Below, piece after piece: positions 28,079 to 37,401 of a DNA stretch of 64,000 nt. The position numbers and the translations under genes are program-made. The notes beneath the pieces were generated by a model. That model saw nothing but the letters and a program-made list of their open reading frames with translations, had not been told where the DNA came from and did no database searches. Source of the DNA: Parabacteroides chinchillae (GTDB taxonomy: Bacteria > Bacteroidota > Bacteroidia > Bacteroidales > Tannerellaceae); NCBI RefSeq assembly GCF_900108035.1, contig NZ_FNVS01000002.1:124001-188000 (forward strand), in the 5' to 3' direction. The number at the start of each line of letters is the position of its first letter. The first letter of the stretch is position 1.

Positions 28079-30397
28079 ATGAAGCAAATTACAATCCTCA
28101 TAGCCTTTTTTTTTACACTTATACACCCATTATCGGCTCAGAAAGTAGGTTTGGTACTTAGTGGCGGTGGAGCTAAGGGAGCCGCACATTTGGGAGTAAT
28201 AAAAGCATTAGAAGAAAACGGGATACCTATAGATTATATAACCGGAACATCGGCCGGCGCAATTGTGGGAAGTCTTTACGCTATGGGATATACGCCCGAA
28301 GAAATGTTAGAGTTGATGTTATCTAAGGAATTTAGCTATTGGCAAAGCGGAACCGTGGAAGAAAAATATATCTATTACTTTAAAGAACCCTATCCTACTC
28401 CCGAGTTTGCTCATTTTTCAATAGATATGTCCGATTCTCTACAGATTAAAGCCAGTTTTTTGCCGCAAAGCCTGATCAATCCAATCCAGATGAATCAGGC
28501 CTTTATGGCATTGTTTTCGCAAGCAACGGCAAAAGCCGGATGGAATTTCGATAATTTGTTTGTTCCTTTCCGGTGTGTGGCATCCGATATTTATACTAAA
28601 AAAGCTATTGTATTTAAAAATGGAGATTTAGGGGATGCTGTTCGTGCTTCAATGACATTTCCCTTCTTCTTTCAGCCTATCTGGAAAGATAGTGTACCGC
28701 TTTTTGACGGAGGTATTTATGATAATTTCCCCGTTAATCCTATGAAAGATGCTTTTCATCCTGATTTTATATTTGGCTCTGTTGTGGCGGGGGGAAATAA
28801 TAAGCCGTCCAGCAATGCTTATAGTCAATTGGAAACGATGATTATGCAAAAAACAGATTATGATGTGCCGGAAGATGAAGGTATGATGATTAAGTTTAAT
28901 TTTCCCAATGTCTCATTACTAGATTTCCAAAAGTCAAAAGAATTGATGGATATTGGATATAAACGGACTATGTCTATAATTGATTCCATCAAACAACGTG
29001 TACCGAGAAGAGTCTCTCTGGATAGTCTGAATATGCGTAGAAAGGTATATAAAGAGAATCTTCCTCCCCTGATCTTCCAGAACATCTATGTTACAGGTGT
29101 TTCGGAATCTCAGCGTAAATATATAGAATCACAGTTGCATAGAGACATTAATCGTGAATTTTCGATGGAAGAATTCAAGCGCGCATACTTTAAGATGCTC
29201 ACTTATTCAAAGATAAAAGAGATTATGCCTCATGCGGTATACAACAGGAAAGAAAAGAAATTTGACTTGTATCTGGATGTGAAGATGAAAGAAGAAGTCT
29301 CTGTCGGTTTTGGCGGAAATGTATCGTCTCATCAGGCCAATCAGTTATATTTAGGACTTGGGTATCAATATTTGGGGCGTTTTGCCGCAGATGTGAATAC
29401 AAACTTCCAGGTAGGTAATTCTTTTAGCGGAGTAATGTTGAACGGACGTGTCTATCTTCAGTCACGTATTCCATCCTATGTAAACTGGCAAGGTGTATAT
29501 TCGGAAAGAAGGTTTTCGGAAAGCCAGTCTTTGTTTTATGAAGATGTTGTTCCTTCGTTCATAAAACAAAAAGAGTTATATATGAAACTTAAACTGGGCT
29601 TTGCCTTTTTAACGAAAGCTAAAGCTGAAATAGGTTTTGCTTACGGACAATTGAACGATTATTATCTGCAAACATCGAAAGTGGCTTTTCCTGACGCATC
29701 ATTTGATCGTAGCAGGTATGATTTATTCAGTGGTTCTTTAAGCATTGAACAAAATTCATTGGATTCGAAACAGTTCCCCATTAGCGGACGTCAGCAGTTT
29801 GTCATTGCCCAATATGTTACAGGGATAGAGAAATATCAACCGTCTGCGAATAAGTCATTAAAAGAGCCTTTCGAGCAGACAACTCATAGTTGGTTGCAAA
29901 TGAAAGGCCGTTGGTTATGGTATCAACATTTAAATAATCTCTTTAATATGGGATATTTGGCAGAAATGGTAATTTCCAGTAAAAACCTGATGAATAATTA
30001 CACATCTTCTGTTTTGCAAGCTCCGGCATTCACTCCTACTCCTCACAGTAAAATTGTGTTTAATGAAGCATTCCGGGCAAATCAGTATGTTGCAGTGGGA
30101 GTTTCTCCTATTCTTAAGTTCAGCAAGTTGCTGCATTTAAGATTAGATATGTATGGATTTGCTCCTTTGTATGAAATCAAGAAAAGAGTGATTCCCATAA
30201 ATGATACATATATAGGTGTACCTTATTATGGTAAATTTCTTCATTCGTTTGATTATATGGGCGAAGCAGCTCTGGTATTACAATTACCATTCCTTTCTAT
30301 CAGCTTGTATGCTAATGGATATAGCTATCCAAGTAAGAATTTCAATGTTGGGTTAAACATTGGTTACTTAATATTTAACCCTAAAATGTTAGACTAG
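28079..30397 (+). CDS. Patatin-like phospholipase with outer-membrane barrel (PlpD-like)
   Basis: Predicted lipid acyl hydrolase, 772 aa. A signal peptide ends near LSA-QK. The patatin domain has the oxyanion loop GGGAKG (residues 29-34), nucleophile S58 in GTSAG, and the catalytic Asp in D210GG. A POTRA-like segment (IYVTGVSESQRKYIESQL, residues ~345) is followed by a C-terminal barrel of alternating strands (~400-772). This order matches patatin proteins of the PlpD/type Vd kind, where the passenger is coupled to a BamA-like barrel. Here the catalytic dyad is intact. Substrate unknown. A strong promoter and a 22-bp repeat array lie upstream. Confidence 0.88.
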   Translation: MKQITILIAFFFTLIHPLSAQKVGLVLSGGGAKGAAHLGVIKALEENGIPIDYITGTSAGAIVGSLYAMGYTPEEMLELMLSKEFSYWQSGTVEEKYIYYFKEPYPTPEFAHFSIDMSDSLQIKASFLPQSLINPIQMNQAFMALFSQATAKAGWNFDNLFVPFRCVASDIYTKKAIVFKNGDLGDAVRASMTFPFFFQPIWKDSVPLFDGGIYDNFPVNPMKDAFHPDFIFGSVVAGGNNKPSSNAYSQLETMIMQKTDYDVPEDEGMMIKFNFPNVSLLDFQKSKELMDIGYKRTMSIIDSIKQRVPRRVSLDSLNMRRKVYKENLPPLIFQNIYVTGVSESQRKYIESQLHRDINREFSMEEFKRAYFKMLTYSKIKEIMPHAVYNRKEKKFDLYLDVKMKEEVSVGFGGNVSSHQANQLYLGLGYQYLGRFAADVNTNFQVGNSFSGVMLNGRVYLQSRIPSYVNWQGVYSERRFSESQSLFYEDVVPSFIKQKELYMKLKLGFAFLTKAKAEIGFAYGQLNDYYLQTSKVAFPDASFDRSRYDLFSGSLSIEQNSLDSKQFPISGRQQFVIAQYVTGIEKYQPSANKSLKEPFEQTTHSWLQMKGRWLWYQHLNNLFNMGYLAEMVISSKNLMNNYTSSVLQAPAFTPTPHSKIVFNEAFRANQYVAVGVSPILKFSKLLHLRLDMYGFAPLYEIKKRVIPINDTYIGVPYYGKFLHSFDYMGEAALVLQLPFLSISLYANGYSYPSKNFNVGLNIGYLIFNPKMLD

Positions 30398-30421
30398 GAA
30401 GACAAAAAACAGGATGAAATA

Positions 30422-30452
30422 TTTGTATATATAAAAGAAAAGTCTACCTTTG
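30422..30452 (+). promoter_or_regulatory. Promoter of the tRNA-Arg cluster
   Basis: TTTG (30422-30425), 19 nt, then TACCTTTG (30445-30452), 21 nt before the first tRNA. It is an exact consensus spacing. Confidence 0.8.
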
Positions 30453-30473
30453 CACTCGCAATCAAGAAATAAT

Positions 30474-30550
30474 GGCCGCGTAGCTCAACTGAATAGAGTA
30501 GCTGACTACGGATCAGCCGGTTACAGGTTTGAATCCTGTCGCGGTCACCA
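30474..30550 (+). tRNA. tRNA-Arg (anticodon ACG), copy 1
   Basis: 77-nt cloverleaf. The acceptor stem is GGCCGCG/CGCGGTC, the anticodon stem GCTGA/TCAGC closes loop CTACGGA (anticodon ACG, read as ICG), and the T stem is ACAGG/CCTGT. The 3' CCA is encoded. Confidence 0.96.
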
Positions 30551-30584
30551 TTTCAAGATCAAGTTTAAACATAAATAGAAGATT

Positions 30585-30661
30585 GGCCGCGTAGCTCAAC
30601 TGAATAGAGTAGCTGACTACGGATCAGCCGGTTACAGGTTTGAATCCTGTCGCGGTCACCA
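30585..30661 (+). tRNA. tRNA-Arg (anticodon ACG), copy 2
   Basis: Identical in sequence to copy 1, with encoded CCA. It is separated by a 34-nt spacer closely similar to the spacer before copy 3. Confidence 0.96.
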
Positions 30662-30695
30662 TCTCGAATCAAGTTTAAACATAAATATAAAGATT

Positions 30696-30769
30696 GGCCG
30701 CGTAGCTCAACTGAATAGAGTAGCTGACTACGGATCAGCCGGTTACAGGTTTGAATCCTGTCGCGGTCA
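30696..30769 (+). tRNA. tRNA-Arg (anticodon ACG), copy 3 without encoded CCA
   Basis: The body is identical to copies 1 and 2 through the discriminator A at 30769, but the next bases are CAG instead of CCA. It needs the CCA-adding enzyme. A terminator follows at once. Confidence 0.95.
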
Positions 30770-30772
30770 CAG

Positions 30773-30817
30773 AAAAGTTCCAGAGATTGATATTCTCTTG
30801 GAACTTTTTCTTTTTCT
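30773..30817 (+). terminator. Terminator of the tRNA-Arg cluster
   Basis: Arms AAAAGTTCC+AGAGA (30773-30786) and TCTCT+GGAACTTTT (30794-30808) pair with one bulged T, and a T-rich tail follows. The in-frame TTG at 30798 that would lengthen the next gene lies inside this hairpin. Confidence 0.85.
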
Positions 30818-30826
30818 ACTATTTAT

Positions 30827-30834
30827 TACCTTTG
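30827..30834 (+). promoter_or_regulatory. -7 box for the lipoprotein/ABC gene pair
   Basis: TACCTTTG, 17 nt before ATG 30852. It gives a leader of roughly 14 nt, leaving no room for a riboswitch. Confidence 0.55.
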
Positions 30835-30851
30835 CCGTAAACTTTTCGTTT

Positions 30852-31766
30852 ATGAAGTATCTCTGTCTGTTTATAGTTTTACTATACATTGCCGGGTGTA
30901 AAAAAACAGAAAAAGGAAAGGAACAGGATGTTATACGTGTTTCTGTTTTGAAAGGGCCTTCTGCAATTGCTTTTGCCCAATGTTTAGAATTTCCACCCGT
31001 AGTTAATGGAAAGGCAGTGTCTATTACTATTGCTGATTCTCCTGATATTATACAGGCATCTTTGATTAAGGGAGAAGCAGATATTGCGGTACTTCCTATG
31101 ATAAGTGCTGCTAATTTATATAATAAAGGAATTCGTTATCCTTTACTAGGCTGTCCTTTATGGGGCACACTTTATTTAATAGGTAAAAATTTTCCTTCTT
31201 CTAAGAATGAATTGTACTTGTTTGGTACAGGTACAACTCCTGACATTTTGACTCGTTATTATTTAGATCGTAAAAGGTTGACATATTCCATGAATTATTC
31301 ATTCAGTACGGCGCCGGAAGTATTGCAGGCTCTACTGGCCGGCAAAGCTGAAATGGTTGTTTTGAGTGAGCCTTTTGTCAGTATGGCTTTGCGAAAAGAT
31401 ACAACATTACGTATCATCGGAGATTTGAATAATCCTGAAGGTTTATCTCCGGAATTCCCTCAAACTGCAATAGTCTGCAATATTTTACTTTCAGAAGATG
31501 CTTCACAGTTAGACAGTATATTACGAGCTTCATGCCAATTTGCTGTGGAACACCCTGTAGAGGCAATCAGAATATTGGAAGAAAGACATGTGTTTGCTCC
31601 CGGAATGCTTACTCCGGAATGCATAGAACGTTGTAAAATTTATTACCAAACAGCAAAAGAAGCACAACAGAGTATCGATTCTTTTCTTCGCTTAATAGAG
31701 CAATATGAACCCAAAGCTTTAGGTGGTAGATTGCCGGATAGCAGTTTTATATCAAAAAGAGAATGA
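30852..31766 (+). CDS. ABC-transporter solute-binding lipoprotein (NMT1/SsuA-like)
   Basis: Lipoprotein of 304 aa. The start at ATG 30852 gives MKYLCLFIVLLYIAGC, with lipobox IAGC and lipidated C16. The upstream TTG reading is excluded by the terminator and -7 box. The fold pattern (VLKGPSAIAFAQ, IIQASLIKGEADIAVLPMISAANLYNKG, GTGTTPDILTRYYL) fits the NMT1/SsuA group that binds thiamine precursors, alkanesulfonates or similar small organics. The ligand is not evident. It overlaps the ABC fusion gene by 4 bp, so the pair forms a complete importer. Confidence 0.82.
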   Translation: MKYLCLFIVLLYIAGCKKTEKGKEQDVIRVSVLKGPSAIAFAQCLEFPPVVNGKAVSITIADSPDIIQASLIKGEADIAVLPMISAANLYNKGIRYPLLGCPLWGTLYLIGKNFPSSKNELYLFGTGTTPDILTRYYLDRKRLTYSMNYSFSTAPEVLQALLAGKAEMVVLSEPFVSMALRKDTTLRIIGDLNNPEGLSPEFPQTAIVCNILLSEDASQLDSILRASCQFAVEHPVEAIRILEERHVFAPGMLTPECIERCKIYYQTAKEAQQSIDSFLRLIEQYEPKALGGRLPDSSFISKRE

Positions 31767-33118
31767 AAAAAAAGATAACTATATTATTTTCTATATTTCT
31801 ATTGTTGATCGGATGGGAAGTCTTTGCCTATATATTGGACCAACCGGAGCTTATCCCTACCCTTCCGCGGTTAATACATACATTGACTGAGTTATTATCT
31901 GCAGAAACATTTTATTTTTCTATAGGAGCTACAATTGCCCGGGGAATAATCGGTATGGTATTATCGTTGGCTGTAGCTTCGGTATGCGCTAGCTTGTTTG
32001 CCCGATATGAGTTATTATATGAGCTATTCCGCCCATTACTGATCATTATGCAATCGGTACCTGTTATCTCTTTTATTTTACTTGCACTTATCTTTTTAAA
32101 TCCGGAGAGTATTCCGCTAATGATCGCTTTTCTAACTATGTTTCCTTTACTCACAGAAAATCTGACGAAAGGAATACGTAATTTGCAATCGGGATTTTCT
32201 GTGATGGCTTCATTATTTCATATAGGGAGATATAATACTTTGGTACAAGTGATCTATCCGCAGTTGAAACCATTTCTTTATAGCGGGCTGGCTTCTGCTG
32301 TTGGTTTCGGGTGGCGGGCTATTATTATGGGGGAAGTACTTTCTCAATGCACATTCGGTATTGGTAGTGAAATGAAACGTGCACAAAGTTTTATTGCTGT
32401 TCCCGAGTTAATGGCGTGGACAATTGTTGCTATTCTTGTCAGTTTTCTTTTTGACAAAGGAATCAATTGGCTTTCTGTCAGAAAAATAAATATTCGCTTC
32501 TCTTCATCTGTAAAAAGGGAAGAATATAATCTTTCCCCTATCTTGGTATCTGAAGTAGGATATAAATATGGTTTTTACTCTTTTTCTTATACATTTGAAC
32601 CGGGAAAGATTTATGGTATATCCGCGCCGTCAGGAGCAGGAAAAACAACATTGCTGAATTTGGTAAACGGAACATTAATACCGGTTCGTGGTAAAATAAC
32701 AGCGAATCTTAATTATGGTATAGCATCTGTCTTTCAGGAACCGGAACTTTTACCGTGGCTTACTGTTTCAGAAAATATTGCTTTGCCTCTTGCCCGTTTG
32801 ATACCTCAAAGTCAAGTACTGCAACAAATAAAAGAAATTCTGAAAGAAATGCAATTAAATGATGTAATAGCTTCAGTCTATCCAGGATCACTTAGTTACG
32901 GTCAGCAACAACGGGTTGCCATAGCCAGGGCATTGCTGTATCGATCTCCTTTAATTCTTATGGATGAACCTTTTAAAGGGTTAGATGAAGCCGTACGTAA
33001 CAGTATTATTGAATATATAAAGTCCAGACAGAGAAAGAGTGGGCAAATCATTATATTTACATCACATAATGTTGATGAATTAAGACGTCTGGCTGATCAA
33101 ATCATCTGCTTGAACTAA
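31763..33118 (+). CDS. Fused ABC transporter permease-ATPase (SsuC-SsuB type)
   Basis: Single 451-aa chain combining both inner-membrane and motor parts of an importer. Residues ~1-250 are a BPD-type permease with about six helices. The coupling-helix region is GWRAIIMGEVLSQCTFGIGSEM (around 186-207; compare the EAA loop). Residues ~260-451 are a compact ABC ATPase with Walker A APSGAGKT (288-295), signature LSYGQQQRVAIARAL (~376), Walker B LILMDEPFKGLD, and H-loop TSHN. SsuBC/ThiXZ components are normally separate, so the fusion is unusual. There is no break in frame. The ATPase is short, without the C-terminal extension seen in stand-alone family members. The stop overlaps the opposing kinase gene's stop. 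Confidence 0.85.
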   Translation: MKKKITILFSIFLLLIGWEVFAYILDQPELIPTLPRLIHTLTELLSAETFYFSIGATIARGIIGMVLSLAVASVCASLFARYELLYELFRPLLIIMQSVPVISFILLALIFLNPESIPLMIAFLTMFPLLTENLTKGIRNLQSGFSVMASLFHIGRYNTLVQVIYPQLKPFLYSGLASAVGFGWRAIIMGEVLSQCTFGIGSEMKRAQSFIAVPELMAWTIVAILVSFLFDKGINWLSVRKINIRFSSSVKREEYNLSPILVSEVGYKYGFYSFSYTFEPGKIYGISAPSGAGKTTLLNLVNGTLIPVRGKITANLNYGIASVFQEPELLPWLTVSENIALPLARLIPQSQVLQQIKEILKEMQLNDVIASVYPGSLSYGQQQRVAIARALLYRSPLILMDEPFKGLDEAVRNSIIEYIKSRQRKSGQIIIFTSHNVDELRRLADQIICLN

Positions 33119-34617
33119 TTGCTCTTAATCGGATGGCAAGGTATTGTAAACCAAAATGTTGAACCTTTTCCTTCTTCAGATTCAACCCCTATTTCTCCAT
33201 TTAATATGTGAATTATGGTTTTACAGATAGAAAGTCCTAATCCTGTACCTTGTTTGAAATTATTTAATTTCACAAAACGTTCAAATATGGTATTCCGTTT
33301 TTCTTCAGGTATTCCTATGCCTGTATCTGTTACGTACACATAAATACCTTTTTCAATTACTTTATAACCAAAACGGATAGATCCTTCCGTTGTAAACTTG
33401 ATTGCATTGGAGAGGAAATTACTTAATACCTGCGTTAATCGTGTCTTTTCTGAAATAATGCTGTAATTGGAATCCGTATTTTCGAATATGACTTTTACAC
33501 CAGGCTCGACACGCATCTTGAAAGTGTATTCTTGTGTAGCAAATAATTCATTTAAAGAGAAAGATGAATAAATAAATTCCAATTTTCCTGATTCAATCTT
33601 AGAAATATCCAATATGTCCCCTATCAACTGTAACAGAAACTCATTGCTTGATTCTATAATTTTCAGATACTCTTGCTTTTCTTGAGGATTTTCTGTCTGA
33701 GCCATTAATGTGGAAAAACCAACAATGGCATTCAGGGGTGTACGTATCTCATGACTCATGTTGGCAATGAAGGCAGATTTCATACGATCGCTCTCTTCTG
33801 CTAACTGTTTAGCTCTCATGTCTTCTTCATGACGTTTGTCTGCTGTGATGTCCCGAAGTATGCCAATTGATTTATAAGGGCGTTTATCTTGGTCGTATTC
33901 ATAAACTTCTCCTACTTTTTCATACCATACATATTCATCTTCCGTAAAGAAATTGCATCGGAAACTAAAACGAAGCGTATCTTGTTTTCCTGAAATAAAA
34001 TCGACTGTTTGATCATGATACATCTGTTGGTCGTCAGGGTGAATTTTATCAGTAAAACTTTCATGGGTAATAGAAATCTGCTTGATTTGCCCGTTGTCCA
34101 CTATTGAAATCTCTGCCGTGTTATTAATCATATCCCATACCCACGGATATATTCGCCCAGCCTGACAAGACATAGCCAGCCGTTTATTATATCGATGCAA
34201 TTCGTCCTCGGTTTGACTTTGTTTTGTAATATCCCACGATATTCCCAATAGATAAGGAGGTTTTCCTTCTCGTGGAACAAGTGTTTTGATAGTATCTATG
34301 GAGCGTAAGAGCCCTTGGGGATCGATTATTTGTTCTACGAAATGCTGCATTCTCCCTGTACTTACAATTTCCATGTCTTTATCACGAAATGCTTGTGCGG
34401 TTACAGGATCAATAAATAAATCAAAATCTGTTTTACCTTCGACTTCATCATGATAGCGTCCGTACAGCATATTCATCATAGGACTGGAATATACGTAACG
34501 GAAATTATCTCCTGTGTCTTTCACAAACAAGTACATGGGAACAGTATTGACTATGTTAGACAATAAGCTGGAGAGGTCTTTGTAAGACTGTTTTAAAGAG
34601 TTATTTATTTTATTCAC
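33115..34617 (-). CDS. Soluble PAS-domain sensor histidine kinase
   Basis: Cytoplasmic histidine kinase, 500 aa, with no membrane helix. There are two PAS regions (about 15-135 and 150-265), each ending in a PAC-like GISWDITKQ or GILRDITADK. A HisKA domain follows with phosphoacceptor H289 in SHEIRTPLN. The ATPase domain has NAIKFT (N box), DTGIGIP (G1), and GTGLGLSICKTI (G2). No receiver or response-regulator gene is adjacent. It converges on the ABC fusion gene with a 4-bp overlap. Signal unknown; PAS domains could sense redox state or a small ligand. Confidence 0.9.
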   Translation of the reverse strand: MNKINNSLKQSYKDLSSLLSNIVNTVPMYLFVKDTGDNFRYVYSSPMMNMLYGRYHDEVEGKTDFDLFIDPVTAQAFRDKDMEIVSTGRMQHFVEQIIDPQGLLRSIDTIKTLVPREGKPPYLLGISWDITKQSQTEDELHRYNKRLAMSCQAGRIYPWVWDMINNTAEISIVDNGQIKQISITHESFTDKIHPDDQQMYHDQTVDFISGKQDTLRFSFRCNFFTEDEYVWYEKVGEVYEYDQDKRPYKSIGILRDITADKRHEEDMRAKQLAEESDRMKSAFIANMSHEIRTPLNAIVGFSTLMAQTENPQEKQEYLKIIESSNEFLLQLIGDILDISKIESGKLEFIYSSFSLNELFATQEYTFKMRVEPGVKVIFENTDSNYSIISEKTRLTQVLSNFLSNAIKFTTEGSIRFGYKVIEKGIYVYVTDTGIGIPEEKRNTIFERFVKLNNFKQGTGLGLSICKTIIHILNGEIGVESEEGKGSTFWFTIPCHPIKSN

Positions 34618-34659
34618 ACTTCTGATGATATTTGTTGTTTATCAAGGTATATCGATTGG

Positions 34660-34691
34660 CAAATCTAATAAATGAACGTGAAAGGAACAAA
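34660..34691 (-). promoter_or_regulatory. Promoter of the PAS histidine kinase gene
   Basis: On the minus strand, TTTG (34691-34688), 20 nt, then TAGATTTG (34667-34660), 43 nt upstream of the start codon. Confidence 0.65.
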
Positions 34692-34740
34692 TATTCAGGT
34701 TAAGAACTAATCCGGCAAAACAGAATTAAAATGCAATTGT

Positions 34741-34748
34741 TATCTTTG
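34741..34748 (+). promoter_or_regulatory. -7 box for tex
   Basis: TATCTTTG, 29 nt before the tex start. Confidence 0.55.
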
Positions 34749-34777
34749 TAGTACGAATCATAAATAAAATTACAATT

Positions 34778-36898
34778 ATGCTATTTCATGCGCTTATTTC
34801 GCGTTTATTAAATATTCCGGCAGGACAAGTTGAAAGAACAATAAGGTTGATAGATGAAGGAGCTACAATTCCTTTCATTAGCCGTTATCGTAAAGAAGTG
34901 ACAGGTGGTTTGGATGAAGTGCAAATCAGCAATATCAAAGATCAGTTAGATAAACTGACAGAGATAAAAAAGCGAAAGGAGACAATCTTAAACTCAATAG
35001 AAGAACAAGGAAAACTTTCACTGGATTTAAAAAAACGTATTGAAGATTCATGGGATAGTACGGAAATAGAAGATATTTACCTTCCTTATAAACCCAAACG
35101 TATTACTAAGGCTGAAATAGCCCGTAAAAAAGGTCTGGAACCCTTGGCTAAAGTAATAATGATGCAAAACGAAAGCCGGCTTTTTGATCGCGTTAAAGAT
35201 TTTGTGAAAAATGAAATTAAGAGTGTAGAAGATGCTTTACAAGGTGCGCGCGATATTATAGCCGAATGGGTAAATGAAAACGAGGATGCTCGTAATACAG
35301 TGCGAAATTCATTTAGTCATACAGCTGTTATTTCTTCAAAGGTAGTAAAAGGTAAAGAAGAAGAAGGCACTAAATATCAAGACTATTTTGAATTTAGCGA
35401 ACCTTTGAGCCGTTGTTCCTCCCATCGGTTGTTGGCCTTACGCCGCGGAGAAGCAGAAGGAATACTCCGCATAAGCATATCACCGGATACAGATTCTTGT
35501 CTGGATAGATTGAAAAGACGTTTTGTGAAAGGGCGTAATGATATTTCTGACCAGGTGGCTGAAGCCATAGATGATTCTTTTAAACGATTGCTTAAACCAT
35601 CCATAGAAACTGAGTTTGCCAATTTAAGTAAAGCTAAAGCGGATGAAGAAGCTATTCGTGTATTTGCAGAAAATTTGCGCCAATTACTTTTGGCTCCTCC
35701 TTTAGGCCAAAAGCGTGTATTGGGTATTGATCCTGGATATCGTACCGGTTGTAAGTTGGTTTGTCTGGATGCACAAGGCAATTTGTTACATAATGAAGCT
35801 ATTTATCCGCATCCGCCACAGAATGAAAAGAACAAAGCTGCATCCAAAGTATCTCAATTAGTAACAACATATGCTATTGATGCAATAGCGATTGGTAATG
35901 GAACTGCCAGCCGTGAGACAGAGCAGTTTATTACTAATATTCGTTATGAACGAAAGGTTCAGGTATTTGTAGTAAGCGAAAACGGGGCATCTATCTATTC
36001 CGCATCAAAAACCGCACGTGAAGAATTTCCAGAATACGATGTTACGGTGCGTGGTGCTGTCAGTATAGGACGCCGATTGATGGACCCTTTAGCCGAGTTG
36101 GTAAAGATTGATCCGAAAAGCATTGGTGTAGGGCAATATCAGCACGATGTGGAACAAAACGCATTAAAGAAAAGTCTTGATCAGACTGTAGAGAGTTGTG
36201 TAAACCTGGTTGGCGTAAATGTAAATACAGCCAGCAAACATTTACTGACATACGTATCTGGATTAGGACCAACATTAGCACAAAATATTGTAAACTATAG
36301 AACTGAACACGGCCCTTTTACTTCTCGCAAAGAGCTTTTAAAAGTTCCCCGTATGGGAGATAAAGCATTTGAACAAAGTGCCGGATTCCTTCGTATACAA
36401 GGTGGCCGAAACCCATTGGACAATTCGGCCGTACATCCGGAAAGTTACCCCATTGTAGAGCAAATGGCAAAAGATTTACAATGTTCTGTAGCGGAACTTA
36501 TTTCGAACAAGGAGATAAAGAATAAATTGAAATTAGATAAATACGTTTCTGATAAAGTTGGTATGCCTACATTACTGGATATTATGGAAGAACTGGATAA
36601 ACCGGGGCGGGACCCTCGTCAGACCATCCAGGTTTTTGCTTTTGATCCGGATGTTAAAACAATAGAAGATTTGAAAGAAGGGCAAATATTACCGGGTATT
36701 GTTACTAATATTACAAATTTCGGATGTTTCGTAGATATTGGTATTAAGGAAAACGGCTTAGTCCATATCTCGGAGTTAGCTGATAGATATGTTAGTGATC
36801 CTACACAAATCGTATCCATTCATCAACATGTAAAAGTAAAAGTACTTAGTGTGGATTTAATTCGTAAACGTGTGCAATTGTCTATGAAAAGCTTGTGA
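34778..36898 (+). CDS. tex: RNA-binding transcription accessory protein Tex
   Basis: Conserved 706-aa nucleic-acid-binding protein. An N-terminal helical Tex domain (FISRYRKEVTGGLDE) is followed by a YqgF/RNase H-like domain (LGIDPGYRTGCKLV). Helix-hairpin-helix repeats (SKHLLTYVSGLGPTLAQNIV) and an ssDNA/RNA-binding S1 domain at the C-terminus (GIVTNITNFGCFVDIG) complete it. Order and length are standard. The next gene (ybaK) begins 2 bp after its stop. Tex affects transcription and has been tied to stress and virulence phenotypes in other bacteria, though its mechanism is not settled. Confidence 0.95.
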   Translation: MLFHALISRLLNIPAGQVERTIRLIDEGATIPFISRYRKEVTGGLDEVQISNIKDQLDKLTEIKKRKETILNSIEEQGKLSLDLKKRIEDSWDSTEIEDIYLPYKPKRITKAEIARKKGLEPLAKVIMMQNESRLFDRVKDFVKNEIKSVEDALQGARDIIAEWVNENEDARNTVRNSFSHTAVISSKVVKGKEEEGTKYQDYFEFSEPLSRCSSHRLLALRRGEAEGILRISISPDTDSCLDRLKRRFVKGRNDISDQVAEAIDDSFKRLLKPSIETEFANLSKAKADEEAIRVFAENLRQLLLAPPLGQKRVLGIDPGYRTGCKLVCLDAQGNLLHNEAIYPHPPQNEKNKAASKVSQLVTTYAIDAIAIGNGTASRETEQFITNIRYERKVQVFVVSENGASIYSASKTAREEFPEYDVTVRGAVSIGRRLMDPLAELVKIDPKSIGVGQYQHDVEQNALKKSLDQTVESCVNLVGVNVNTASKHLLTYVSGLGPTLAQNIVNYRTEHGPFTSRKELLKVPRMGDKAFEQSAGFLRIQGGRNPLDNSAVHPESYPIVEQMAKDLQCSVAELISNKEIKNKLKLDKYVSDKVGMPTLLDIMEELDKPGRDPRQTIQVFAFDPDVKTIEDLKEGQILPGIVTNITNFGCFVDIGIKENGLVHISELADRYVSDPTQIVSIHQHVKVKVLSVDLIRKRVQLSMKSL

Positions 36899-36900
36899 TT

Positions 36901-37398
36901 ATGAAAGAGAAGATAAATAAAACCAACGTAGCGCGGCTGCTTGACAAGGCAAAAATTGCTTATCAGTTAGTACCGTATGAGGTAGACGAGAACGATCTGA
37001 GCGCTATTCATGTAGCAGAACAACTGGGTGAAGACATTGAACAAGTATTCAAAACGTTAGTTTTGCATGGTGATAAAAGTGGCTATTTTGTATGTGTTAT
37101 TCCCGGAGATCATGAAGTTGATTTAAAAAAAGCAGCAAAAGTATCCGGCAATAAAAAGTGTGAGATGATTCCTATGAAAGAACTACTACCTTTAACCGGT
37201 TATATTCGCGGCGGCTGTTCTCCTGTTGGTATGAAAAAACATTTTCCAACCTACATTCATTGTACGGCTCCACAATTTGATAAAATATATGTAAGTGCCG
37301 GGCAACGTGGACTGCAAATACAAATCTCCCCTACCGATCTGATCAAGGAAACTCAGGCTACAGTTGCTGATCTGATTGCTGTGTCGGAAGAAGAATAG
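36901..37398 (+). CDS. ybaK: Cys-tRNA(Pro) deacylase YbaK/EbsC family
   Basis: Trans-editing enzyme that hydrolyses mischarged Cys-tRNA(Pro). The family core is visible: YEVDENDLSAIHVAEQLGED, VFKTLVLHGDKSGYFVCVIPGD, the lysine region DLKKAAKVSGNKKCEM, and GYIRGGCSPVGMKK. From ATG 36901 it is 165 aa; an upstream GTG at 36895 adds two residues. I prefer the ATG, which lies 2 bp after tex. It is probably cotranscribed with tex. Confidence 0.92.
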   Translation: MKEKINKTNVARLLDKAKIAYQLVPYEVDENDLSAIHVAEQLGEDIEQVFKTLVLHGDKSGYFVCVIPGDHEVDLKKAAKVSGNKKCEMIPMKELLPLTGYIRGGCSPVGMKKHFPTYIHCTAPQFDKIYVSAGQRGLQIQISPTDLIKETQATVADLIAVSEEE

Positions 37399-37401
37399 CT
37401 T

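Noticed and set aside
30474..30769. Regular repeat that could be mistaken for a CRISPR array
   Set aside because: The repeated units fold as complete tRNA-Arg genes, and the spacers are near-identical to each other. No CRISPR array was seen in the window.
30798..30851. TTG-initiated extension of the solute-binding lipoprotein
   Set aside because: It runs through the tRNA terminator and the -7 box, and would bury the lipoprotein signal.
30835..30851. TPP or other riboswitch ahead of the NMT1-like transporter genes
   Set aside because: The predicted leader is only about 14 nt, and no riboswitch core is visible.
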